A DNA stretch of 61,764 bases from Kordia sp. (lineage in GTDB: Bacteria; Bacteroidota; Bacteroidia; Flavobacteriales; Flavobacteriaceae): NCBI GenBank assembly GCA_002733415.1, contig NVVR01000065.1, forward strand, positions 1 to 61,764. Reading direction: 5' to 3'. Both the position numbers and the translations under genes were made by a program. Of the stretch, positions 8,904 through 16,488 are shown piece after piece. The notes below the pieces were generated by a model. The model was given only the letters and a program-made list of their open reading frames with translations. It was not told where the DNA came from and made no database searches. Positions within the stretch are counted from its first letter, which is position 1. Every line of letters starts with the position of its first letter.

Positions 8904-9920
8904 TTATAAGTTTCCTGTTTCTATTGTTCCAAGATCATTTGTTGCTTCCCAAAAGTTATAACTAGACCAACCATCCGAAGCATTTCTTCCAAATTCTTCA
9001 GAAAAAACATCTGCTGCATCAAATTCAGCAGGTGTTAATGGAGTGTCTGTAAGAGTGATGGTTAATAATTTAAAATCTTTTTGAGTAATAGCAACATTGG
9101 GTACTCGCGCTCCTAATAATGCTACTAATGAAGCTGGGGTATAGGTTGTTCTAGTTGAAGCTTCAAAATCAAAAGTAGGTAGATTTATAGACAAAGAAGT
9201 GATGTCTGTAAAAACATCAAAATTGCTTACAGATGAAACAGGAGTCATCCCCATTAAGTATAATTCTAGCTCATTGTAAGGTATAGCGTTTCCGCCATTT
9301 GCATTAGGTCCGAACTCATTTACGGTATAAGAACCACCTCCATTATCAATTAAAGAAGCTTGAGCAAATCCGCCTAGTTGTCCAGGAGTGTTTCCGCCAG
9401 TAAACCCCCAATGTGGTTGGAAGTTAAAAGAGTTTAAGTTCGTTCCAGGGGCATTTACAGATTCGGTTGGGATACCAAAGTTCCCCCAATTGTGCATTAA
9501 CTCATGTAAGGCAGGTCCATTTCTTAAGTAGTCTTTTTGAGTAAGGTGCATTACAGCCTGTAACTTTCCTGCAGACCCATAATTAGCAGTTTCATCATAT
9601 ATACTAATAACAATACCCGTTACGGTATTGGATACTTGCATGAGTTGCCCGAAAGGCAAGTTGTTAGGTCGAGTGTCTTCGTTTAAAATCAAGAAAATAA
9701 AATCGAAATCGTCATCAAATTTCTGATAGATATCCTGGAATAGTGCTTCTCGAATTACTGAATTATTAAAGTCATCGTTGTTTTTCCAACTAGCATATTC
9801 TGCAGGAGACATTAGTAAGGAAGCGGTTCTGTTTTGAGAGTGAATTTCTATTGTATGGGTTTGAGCTTTTATTTGGATAAAAAATAAAGCGGCTACAATG
9901 AATAGTAATAATTTTTTCAT
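8904..9920 (-). CDS. Secreted HExxH zinc metalloprotease, cut before its sorting domain
   Basis: 338 residues with a signal peptide ending near IKAQ (residue 20). The metalloprotease motif HELMHNW (H139, E140, H143) is followed by a conserved-looking ELELYLMGMTP segment. The protein lies in the periplasm or outside the cell. The family name is uncertain; this is a generic HExxH secreted peptidase. The gene ends at a TAA (8904-8906), but the same frame runs on into a complete T9SS type-A sorting domain. As read, the enzyme would be exported to the periplasm but not passed through T9SS. Either the gene is recently inactivated or truncated, the stop is read through, or the base is a sequencing error. 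Confidence 0.75.
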   Translation of the reverse strand: MKKLLLFIVAALFFIQIKAQTHTIEIHSQNRTASLLMSPAEYASWKNNDDFNNSVIREALFQDIYQKFDDDFDFIFLILNEDTRPNNLPFGQLMQVSNTVTGIVISIYDETANYGSAGKLQAVMHLTQKDYLRNGPALHELMHNWGNFGIPTESVNAPGTNLNSFNFQPHWGFTGGNTPGQLGGFAQASLIDNGGGSYTVNEFGPNANGGNAIPYNELELYLMGMTPVSSVSNFDVFTDITSLSINLPTFDFEASTRTTYTPASLVALLGARVPNVAITQKDFKLLTITLTDTPLTPAEFDAADVFSEEFGRNASDGWSSYNFWEATNDLGTIETGNL

Positions 9921-9974
9921 ATTGAATTATAGGTTAATAATTGAAAACCAAAAATCACTAAAAAAACTCCAAAT

Positions 9975-10010
9975 AGTCTTAAAGCACTTACATTTAAGTA
10001 CTTTAAGACT
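9975..10010 (-). terminator. Hairpin after the OsmC-lyase-monooxygenase operon
   Basis: A 16-bp stem AGTCTTAAAGCACTTA / TAAGTACTTTAAGACT with one mismatch and a 4-nt loop sits about 50 nt past the OsmC stop on the minus strand. The T-rich tail is interrupted, so it is a weaker terminator candidate. Confidence 0.5.
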
Positions 10011-10061
10011 ACTCTTTAACAACTAAAATTCAAAATTTAATAAATTAATACTACTAATTAA

Positions 10062-10604
10062 TTATTCTTTCAATTCACCAATCATTCTAACTTCATTTTG
10101 CATGGTGTTAAAATTAGGAGAATGTTTACTAACACGTTCTATTAGTTTATTGTATTGTTCTTGAGTACCATTTCCTTTTACCTTATAAATAAATTTTAAC
10201 TCAGAAAAACCGGGGTTGGCATCTGGGTCAAGTCCTAAAAAGCCTTTGTAATTATATTCTCCATCAATTTCTAATGTCAATTGATCAATTTCAATATTCA
10301 TAGCCGTAGCGCCGGCCATAAAAGTAACTGCCATACACCCAGCAAGACCGCCCAATAAATATTCTGATGGATTAGGGGCGCAATTTACGCCTAATAATTG
10401 TGTGGGTTCATCAATTGTAAAGTTGAAATTCCTAGTTATTTTATGATTGCCTAAAGTCATATTTTTAGTTTTCACGACTGTTTTAGTTCCGCTTTCCCAA
10501 TTTAATTCTACACCAAAAGAGGCTTTTCCTTCAATGTTATTTTCTCTAACTTCGTTAGTGTACTCGCTTAAGCCTGCCATGTTTATATTGTTTAGCATAT
10601 CCAA
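10062..10604 (-). CDS. OsmC family protein
   Basis: 180 residues with the OsmC/Ohr fold pattern: VELNWESGTKTVVKTKNMTLG, then APNPSEYLLGGLAGCMAVTFMAGA with the conserved Cys of the central helix, and a C-terminal VSKHSPNFNTM. In classical OsmC/Ohr peroxidases the C-terminal motif has a second Cys (CPV); here it is Ser (HSPN), so a Cys-pair thiol peroxidase mechanism is not supported. The start abuts the stop of the upstream PLP-lyase gene, so they are co-transcribed. In this setting a role in handling reactive sulfur or organic hydroperoxides is plausible but inferred. Confidence 0.85.
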   Translation of the reverse strand: MDMLNNINMAGLSEYTNEVRENNIEGKASFGVELNWESGTKTVVKTKNMTLGNHKITRNFNFTIDEPTQLLGVNCAPNPSEYLLGGLAGCMAVTFMAGATAMNIEIDQLTLEIDGEYNYKGFLGLDPDANPGFSELKFIYKVKGNGTQEQYNKLIERVSKHSPNFNTMQNEVRMIGELKE

Positions 10605-11918
10605 TTATTTTTTAAAAGTTTTATGTATTGCTTGTTCAAAATCTGAAATTAAATCTTCAATATCCTCTACACCGGTAGATAGACGAACTAACCCGTCATT
10701 AATTCCAATTGCTTTTTGTTGTTCTTTTGTAAGTGAGGCTTGTGAGGTGTTGTAGGGTAATGAAATTAAACTTTCTACACCACCTAAACTAGTAGCTTCC
10801 TTAGGAAGTTTTAAGTAATTTAATAAAGCATGTGCATTGGTATCGCCACCTTCAATTTCAAAACTTATCATTCCAGAATTTTTTCCTTTTAATTGCTCTT
10901 TTGCAAGATCATATTGATTATGAGATGCTAGCCCTGGATAATACACTCTTTTTATTCTAGGATGACTCTCTAAATACGTAGCTAAAGCCATGGCATTAGT
11001 ATTGTGAGTTCTCATTCTAAGTGCGAAGGTTTTTAAACTTCGTTCTAATAAAAAGCAAGCATGTGGGTCCATTGACCCACCATTTTTCAGCATTTGAGGC
11101 CAAATACGATCTACTAATTTACGTGATCCTGAAACGGTTCCGCCAATTAAATCAGAATGTCCGTTTAAGTATTTTGTAGCAGAATTTACAACAATATCCA
11201 CCCCTAAATCTAACATTTTAACGTTAAAAGGAGTTAGAAAAGTATTATCTATAATAACTCTTAAATTGTGCTTTTTACCTAAGGTAACTAATTCTTTTAT
11301 GGGTGTTATTTTTAATAACGGGTTTGTAAGTGCTTCAAAATATAACACTTTAGTGTTTTCTTGAATAGCTGCTTCTATCTCTTTAATATTAGTAGGAGAC
11401 GCAAAGGTTACCGACATTCCAAATTTATCTAAATCTTCATATAAGAAATTATAAGTTCCTCCATAAATATCTCTGGAAGATACTACATGACTTCCTTTAT
11501 CCAATATTGCTAATAATGTAGAAGAAATAGCAGACATGCCTGAAGAGAAAACTATTGAGCTCTCTGCATTTTCTAATGAAGATACCTTTTCCTGTACACT
11601 CCATTGAGATGGATTTCCGTAACGAGAATAAATCATTTCATCTCTACCACGACCTTCTTCTATGGCTTCGTAAGATTTTTCATTAAGATAAAAAGTAGAG
11701 CATTGAAAAATAGGAGTTCCTAAGGCTCCAGTTTCAGGGTCGTCATATTGTCCTGCGTGTACTGATTTTGTGGAGTCATTATACTCACTGTATCGATTTG
11801 TGTTTAAAGCAGGTCCATTTTCTCGTTTGCGCTTTAAATCGTTAAACCAGATTTCGCCATTATCTCTTTTATATTCTATGTCTTGATAACTCTTCTTCAT
11901 AATTTGGGGATTATGCAA
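10605..11918 (-). CDS. Cys/Met metabolism PLP-dependent lyase (MetB / methionine gamma-lyase type)
   Basis: 437 residues. Clear trans-sulfuration family features: STKSVHAGQ, TPIFQCSTF, YSRYGNPS, SSGMSAI, and the PLP lysine in NSATKYLNGHSD (about K249). Members are cystathionine gamma-synthase, cystathionine gamma- or beta-lyase and methionine gamma-lyase. An N-terminal extension of about 45 charged residues precedes the usual start. It sits between a flavin monooxygenase (8-nt overlap) and an OsmC gene, divergent from an Lrp-type regulator. That context favours a catabolic lyase such as methionine gamma-lyase over biosynthesis, but the substrate cannot be fixed from motifs. Confidence 0.88.
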   Translation of the reverse strand: MHNPQIMKKSYQDIEYKRDNGEIWFNDLKRKRENGPALNTNRYSEYNDSTKSVHAGQYDDPETGALGTPIFQCSTFYLNEKSYEAIEEGRGRDEMIYSRYGNPSQWSVQEKVSSLENAESSIVFSSGMSAISSTLLAILDKGSHVVSSRDIYGGTYNFLYEDLDKFGMSVTFASPTNIKEIEAAIQENTKVLYFEALTNPLLKITPIKELVTLGKKHNLRVIIDNTFLTPFNVKMLDLGVDIVVNSATKYLNGHSDLIGGTVSGSRKLVDRIWPQMLKNGGSMDPHACFLLERSLKTFALRMRTHNTNAMALATYLESHPRIKRVYYPGLASHNQYDLAKEQLKGKNSGMISFEIEGGDTNAHALLNYLKLPKEATSLGGVESLISLPYNTSQASLTKEQQKAIGINDGLVRLSTGVEDIEDLISDFEQAIHKTFKK

Positions 11919-12999
11919 CTTGTTTTTTTAGTTTATGTGTATTTGTGTTTTTAATCGTTTTTTCTTTTTTAGTAAGATATTTGCTTAAGTATTTAGCGTC
12001 TTTTTTCACCCCTCCAAGTGTAGCAGATCCTCTGGTGTAAAGCCATGGCAAGCCAAGAAAGTATAAGCCTTCTATGTCACTAACACCTCTATAGTTTTTT
12101 GGGTAATGGCTGTCGTCTAATTCAATATTATCTATCCAATTAAAATTGGGCTTAAATCCAGTTGCCCAAACAATATTTTTAATATCGGTTGTATTTTGTT
12201 TTTCAAAAATGATGGTTTGTTCATTTGCATCTAATGTTCTACCAACACAAGTCACATTTTTTTTCTTGAACAGTGTTTTTACATCAGTACCTATAACCGG
12301 TTGTCCGCTTGTACTTAGTTTTTTTCCTATCCAAGAGTATTTATGAGCTGTTAAAAATCCAATCCTACTAAACCACCACCATAATGTTTTTCCTAATATT
12401 TCTTGAGGAATAGAAGTTATATTCGTATTTCCAGAAAAATAAACTTCTCTATTTGTATTAGAAACTTCATTTAATATCTGAACCCCAGAATCACCAGCAC
12501 CTACTACTAATGTAGCACCTTCTTGTAATTGATCTGGGCTTTTGTAATGTTCACTATGTATTTGTAAAATATCTTTTGAAATCTTAGTGTGACATGGCGG
12601 AGTAAAGGGTTTGTGAAAAGGACCAGTAGCGACAATCACATTTTTTGCTTTAAATTCTTTTGTGCCACTTTTTATAGTAAAAATTCCATCCAATTTTTTT
12701 AAGGAAATTATTTTATGGTTAAATTCAATTGGAATATTGAATTTAGTTACATAAGCTTCTAAATAACTAGCAACTTCATACTTGTCAGCATAATGACCTT
12801 TTTTATGAGGGAATTTCATTCCAGGAAGATTATTGAATTCTGATGGAGTAAACAGTTTTAAGGAATCCCATCTTTTTAACCATGGTGCACCAGTTTCTGA
12901 ATTAGCATCTACTACTAAGTAATTAGCGTTTTGCTTATTTAAGAAGTACGCTATTGCTAATCCAGCTTGTCCAGCACCTATGATAATATAATCCTTCAT
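11911..12999 (-). CDS. Flavin-containing monooxygenase-like oxidoreductase (CzcO type)
   Basis: 362 residues. Two dinucleotide-binding sites are present: YIIIGAGQAGLAIAYFLNKQ near the N-terminus for FAD, and LVVGAGDSGVQILNEV near residue 165 for NADPH. The ATGF motif (VWATGFKPNFNWI) and the GLPWLYTRGSATL segment are typical of CzcO/YczJ-like proteins. Such enzymes oxygenate soft nucleophiles (N or S) or act as reductases. It is the first gene of the minus-strand operon with the PLP lyase and OsmC, so a sulfur-compound substrate, for example a thiol or sulfide released by the lyase, is a reasonable inference. Confidence 0.82.
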   Translation of the reverse strand: MKDYIIIGAGQAGLAIAYFLNKQNANYLVVDANSETGAPWLKRWDSLKLFTPSEFNNLPGMKFPHKKGHYADKYEVASYLEAYVTKFNIPIEFNHKIISLKKLDGIFTIKSGTKEFKAKNVIVATGPFHKPFTPPCHTKISKDILQIHSEHYKSPDQLQEGATLVVGAGDSGVQILNEVSNTNREVYFSGNTNITSIPQEILGKTLWWWFSRIGFLTAHKYSWIGKKLSTSGQPVIGTDVKTLFKKKNVTCVGRTLDANEQTIIFEKQNTTDIKNIVWATGFKPNFNWIDNIELDDSHYPKNYRGVSDIEGLYFLGLPWLYTRGSATLGGVKKDAKYLSKYLTKKEKTIKNTNTHKLKKQVA

Positions 13000-13068
13000 G
13001 TATAGTTGTTATAACTGCTAATTTAATACATATAAGAGTTATAATTTCATGTTGCTCTATTTTATAGA

Positions 13069-13106
13069 AAATAAAACTAAAATAGTTGTATTATGTAGTT
13101 TTATTT
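13069..13106. promoter_or_regulatory. Inverted repeat in the divergent Lrp control region
   Basis: A perfect 10-bp inverted repeat, AAATAAAACT at 13069-13078 and AGTTTTATTT at 13097-13106, lies between the monooxygenase operon and the Lrp gene. The arms are 28 bp apart start to start. Position and symmetry suit a binding site for the adjacent Lrp/AsnC protein, whose dimers bind AT-rich inverted repeats. Binding is inferred only. Confidence 0.5.
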
Positions 13107-13153
13107 ATTGAATTATGTTAGTTTTACTGGAGTTAACTGAAAAATATTCTGAC

Positions 13154-13612
13154 ATGAATTTAGATAAAATTGACAAACAGATAGTGCACTTACTTCAAGA
13201 GGATGCAAAACAGACTACCAAAGAGATTTCTAATAAAACAGGATTGTCAGTAACAGCTGTGTATGAACGAATAAAAAAATTAGAGCGAGATGAGATAATT
13301 ATGAAGTATGTAGCCTTAGTAAATCCTAAAAAAGTGGATAAATCTTTTTTGGTATTTTGTCACATAAAATTAGGCCAACATGTAAAAGAGTTTGTAACTA
13401 CTTTTGAGAAAGAGGTTGTTAAATTAAATGAGGTATTAGAATGCCATCATGTATCAGGGGATTATGATTATATATTAAAATTACGTGTAAAAGATATGGA
13501 TGAATATCGTGATTTTATGTTAACGAAATTAACTACTATTAAACATATTGGTAGTACACACAGTACCTTTGTAATTAGTGATATAAAAAACACAACTTCA
13601 ATCGCTCTTTAA
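13154..13612 (+). CDS. Lrp/AsnC family transcriptional regulator
   Basis: About 152 residues from the preferred ATG at 13154 (MNLDKIDKQIVHLLQEDAKQ), the standard start of this family. The longer frame from 13115 would begin in the control region. An N-terminal winged helix (TTKEISNKTGLSVTAVYERIKKLERDEII) is followed by a RAM/AsnC ligand domain (CHHVSGDYDYILKLRVKDMDEYRDF). These proteins sense amino acids and regulate nearby metabolic genes. Divergence from the Cys/Met lyase operon strongly suggests it controls that operon in response to methionine or another amino acid. The next gene begins 2 nt later. Confidence 0.92.
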   Translation: MNLDKIDKQIVHLLQEDAKQTTKEISNKTGLSVTAVYERIKKLERDEIIMKYVALVNPKKVDKSFLVFCHIKLGQHVKEFVTTFEKEVVKLNEVLECHHVSGDYDYILKLRVKDMDEYRDFMLTKLTTIKHIGSTHSTFVISDIKNTTSIAL

Positions 13613-13614
13613 AG

Positions 13615-14241
13615 ATGGATTTTAAACTACGCTTATACATAGAGTTTTTGTTATTATTTATTTTAATCCCAATAAGTTTAGCTTTTGAATACAATACTAT
13701 TCTAAAATTATTTTTTCTTTTTTTAGGTGGGGTGTATGTGCTCGTGTATTTAATAAAAAACAAACTAATTCATTTTATTAAACCTAACATAAATTGGAAG
13801 CTGTTTTTTAAAGTTGTAATCCCTCGGTTTATAATTATTGCAACATTTAGTACAGTCTATATTTATTATTTTAAAAGAGCTAATTTTTTTGAAATGCCTT
13901 TAAATAACCCAAAGCTATGGTTGCTCATTTTAGGGGTGTATAGTTTATTTTCGGTAACCCTTCAAGAATGCATGTATAGAACTTTTTATTTTCATCGTTT
14001 TGAAAAAATATTTAAAAATAAAACTTACCTTATAATTATCAATGCATTAGTTTTTTCACTAGCGCATAGTTTTTTAAAGAATTGGTTGATACTGCTATTC
14101 ACCTTTGTTGGAGGTGTTTTATTTGCTTTGACCTATTTTAAAACTAGGTCAACTTTGTTGGTTTGTATAGAACATGCATTGTATGGTTTTTGGTTGTTTA
14201 CTGTTGGGATAGGGAAAGAATTGGCTTTTCCTGAAAGTTAA
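13615..14241 (+). CDS. CPBP family intramembrane protease
   Basis: 208 residues, highly hydrophobic with about five or six membrane segments. The CPBP/CAAX (Abi) motifs are visible: motif 1 reads QECMYRTFYFHRF (E118, R122; the first Glu of the usual EExxxR is Gln), motif 2 is FSLAHSF (H151) and motif 3 is IEHALYGFW (H187). It is probably an intramembrane endopeptidase, although the altered motif 1 leaves activity uncertain. It is tightly linked to the Lrp gene (2-nt gap) and probably co-transcribed. Confidence 0.85.
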   Translation: MDFKLRLYIEFLLLFILIPISLAFEYNTILKLFFLFLGGVYVLVYLIKNKLIHFIKPNINWKLFFKVVIPRFIIIATFSTVYIYYFKRANFFEMPLNNPKLWLLILGVYSLFSVTLQECMYRTFYFHRFEKIFKNKTYLIIINALVFSLAHSFLKNWLILLFTFVGGVLFALTYFKTRSTLLVCIEHALYGFWLFTVGIGKELAFPES

Positions 14242-14320
14242 GAATTAAGGAAACTTTAGTATTTGTGATGCCTAATTATTTAGTCATCATTCTTTTATTT
14301 GCTAGTATAAACTAATTATT

Positions 14321-14770
14321 ATGATAAAAAGTGTAATACTATCCTTGATAGTTATAAGTATTGTTTCATGTGTATTAGTAAAAACACAGAATAAATATAT
14401 AGCCAAAGTATATTCAGTATCAGATTTGAATAAAGATGATGATTAAGTGCATAAGCAATTGGTAAAATATCATCCTAAAATTTATAAATTTCCAACACAA
14501 AAATAAATGAGCGTATTGCTTTAATGTAAAACGAAATTGCACATAAAATTACGCCAGACGACTATTGGATATTATCTGATGTTAAAATCAGACTAACTTT
14601 AGAAGATAGATTGGTTGGTAAGGATCCCGAATTGGATTGAATTATAGAAGAAATTAGTTTAAAGAGATCGGTAATGAAGTGATTAATAATATCATTTTCT
14701 TGTTAAATATTAACTTATGGGAAATAAACCCAGTAACGGAATTAAAAAGAAAAGTAAATTGTTAATGTAG
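14321..14770 (+). pseudogene. Decayed lipoprotein gene, possibly S41 peptidase-like
   Basis: An ATG at 14321 opens a lipoprotein signal peptide (IVISIVSC, lipobox Cys at residue 17), but a TAA at 14444-14446 ends the frame after 41 codons. The same frame resumes with VHKQLVKYHPKIYKF, which resembles the N-terminus of flavobacterial S41-type peptidases, until another stop near 14504. Further on, a shifted frame gives ITPDDYWILSDVKIRLTLEDRLVGKDPELD and then a TGA. Several stops and frame changes in recognisably coding-like sequence point to a dead gene. The S41 link is from memory of similar N-termini and is tentative. Confidence 0.5.
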
Positions 14771-14785
14771 GTTTCTTAAAAAGTG

Positions 14786-14793
14786 TATTTTTG
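14786..14793 (+). promoter_or_regulatory. -7 promoter box for lipoamide dehydrogenase
   Basis: TATTTTTG, matching TAnnTTTG, 30 nt before the start codon. A TTG lies 24 nt upstream of it, slightly far for the -33 element. Confidence 0.5.
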
Positions 14794-14822
14794 TACATCT
14801 TTAAAATTAAAAAAGTATTACT

Positions 14823-16220
14823 ATGAGTAAGTATGATGTAGTCGTTATCGGTTCTGGTCCTGGTGGATATGTAGCAGCAATCCGTTGCGCACAGTTAGGA
14901 ATGAAAACTGCAATAATTGAAAAATATAGCACACTTGGTGGAACTTGTTTAAATGTTGGATGTATTCCTTCTAAAGCGTTGTTAGATTCTTCTCATCATT
15001 ATGACGATGCTGTAAAGCATTTTGAGGCTCATGGTATTGAGCTTTCAGGAGATATTAAAATGAATCTTGAAAAAATGATTGCTCGTAAGGATGCTGTTGT
15101 AAAGCAAACGTGTGACGGGATTACTTTTTTAATGGACAAAAATAAAATTGATGTATATCAAGGTGTTGGTTCATTTAAAGATGCTACTCATATTACTATT
15201 AAAGGAGAAAAAACGGTAGAAATTGAAGCTAAAAATACCATTATAGCTACAGGGTCTAAACCATCTTCTTTTCCTTTTATTAAGTTAGATAAGAAAAGAG
15301 TTATTACTTCAACAGAAGCTTTAAAATTAAAAGAAATCCCTAAGCATTTAGTTGTGATTGGTGGTGGAGTTATTGGTTTAGAACTTGGGCAGGTGTACAA
15401 AAGGATAGGTTCTGATGTAACTGTAATTGAATATATGGACAGAATTGTACCAACAATGGACAAAGCTGTTTCTAAGGAATTACAGAAAGTATTGAAGAAG
15501 CAAAAAATGAAAATGTTAACGTCTCATAAAGTTACTAATGTGGAAACTGTAGGTGATGAGGTAGTTATTAATTACGAAGATAAAAAAGGAAACCCACAAG
15601 AAATTAAAACAGATTACTGTTTAGTATCTGTAGGTCGTCGTCCGTTTACTGATGGATTAGGGTTGGAAAATGCTGGTGTAAAAGTAGATGAAAGAGGAAT
15701 GGTTGAAACTAACGACCATTTACAAACTAACATCTCTAATATTTACGCAATTGGTGATGTTATAAAAGGAGCAATGTTAGCACATAAAGCTGAAGAAGAA
15801 GGGGTGTTTGTTGCAGAATCTTTAGCAGGTCAAAAACCACATATCAATTATAACTTAATTCCTGGTGTTGTATATACATGGCCGGAAGTTGCTGCTGTTG
15901 GTAAAACAGAAGAGCAGTTAAAAGAGGCTGGAGTAGCGTATAAAGCAGGATCTTTTCCAATGCGTGCTTTAGGTAGAAGTAGAGCATCAATGGATTTAGA
16001 TGGTTTTGTAAAAGTATTGGCTGATGCAACTACTGATGAAATTTTAGGAGTTCATATGGTTGGTGCACGTGCTGCTGATATGATTGCAGAGGCAGTTGTA
16101 GCAATGGAATATAGAGCATCTGCAGAAGATATATCACGTATGTCACATGCACATCCAACTTTTACTGAAGCAATTAAAGAGGCTTGTTTAGCAGTTGATG
16201 ATAGAGCATTACATATGTAA
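14823..16220 (+). CDS. lpdA: Dihydrolipoyl dehydrogenase (E3)
   Basis: 465 residues, the usual family length. FAD site VVIGSGPGGYVAAIRCAQLG; redox disulfide GGTCLNVGCIPSKALL (C42, C47); NAD site VVIGGGVIGLELGQVYKRIG; C-terminal catalytic His-Glu in SHAHPTFTEAIKEA. It reoxidises dihydrolipoamide in the pyruvate, 2-oxoglutarate and branched-chain 2-oxoacid dehydrogenase complexes and in the glycine cleavage system. It stands alone with its own promoter and two strong terminators downstream. No E1 or E2 genes are nearby, so it may serve several complexes. Confidence 0.97.
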   Translation: MSKYDVVVIGSGPGGYVAAIRCAQLGMKTAIIEKYSTLGGTCLNVGCIPSKALLDSSHHYDDAVKHFEAHGIELSGDIKMNLEKMIARKDAVVKQTCDGITFLMDKNKIDVYQGVGSFKDATHITIKGEKTVEIEAKNTIIATGSKPSSFPFIKLDKKRVITSTEALKLKEIPKHLVVIGGGVIGLELGQVYKRIGSDVTVIEYMDRIVPTMDKAVSKELQKVLKKQKMKMLTSHKVTNVETVGDEVVINYEDKKGNPQEIKTDYCLVSVGRRPFTDGLGLENAGVKVDERGMVETNDHLQTNISNIYAIGDVIKGAMLAHKAEEEGVFVAESLAGQKPHINYNLIPGVVYTWPEVAAVGKTEEQLKEAGVAYKAGSFPMRALGRSRASMDLDGFVKVLADATTDEILGVHMVGARAADMIAEAVVAMEYRASAEDISRMSHAHPTFTEAIKEACLAVDDRALHM

Positions 16221-16232
16221 TACCAAATTGAT

Positions 16233-16285
16233 ATTTCAGAACACAAAAAAAGCGACCATTGGTCGCTTTTTTTGTGTTCTGAAAT
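16233..16285 (+). terminator. Long perfect hairpin terminator after lpdA
   Basis: An inverted repeat of about 25 bp per arm (centre ATT at 16258-16260) with internal A7 and T7 runs, 13 nt past the lpdA stop. It works in either direction. Confidence 0.9.
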
Positions 16286-16310
16286 ACCACTATATTGAAA
16301 TAATTATAGT

Positions 16311-16346
16311 AACAAAAACTCCGAGTATTTACTCGGAGTTTTTGTT
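16311..16346 (+). terminator. Second tandem terminator
   Basis: Stem AACAAAAACTCCGAGT / ACTCGGAGTTTTTGTT with a 4-nt ATTT loop, 25 nt after the first. The rest of the gap to 16489 is AT-rich with no gene. Confidence 0.85.
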
Positions 16347-16488
16347 TTAAATATTCTATTCCGTCCTAGAATTAAATAATTGTAATATATAAGCTAAAAT
16401 ATTAGGATAAATAATAATTTATTAACTAAATGGGTAACAAAAAAACATTTTAAGGAACTATATAGTATTAACACTAAACTTTATTAGA

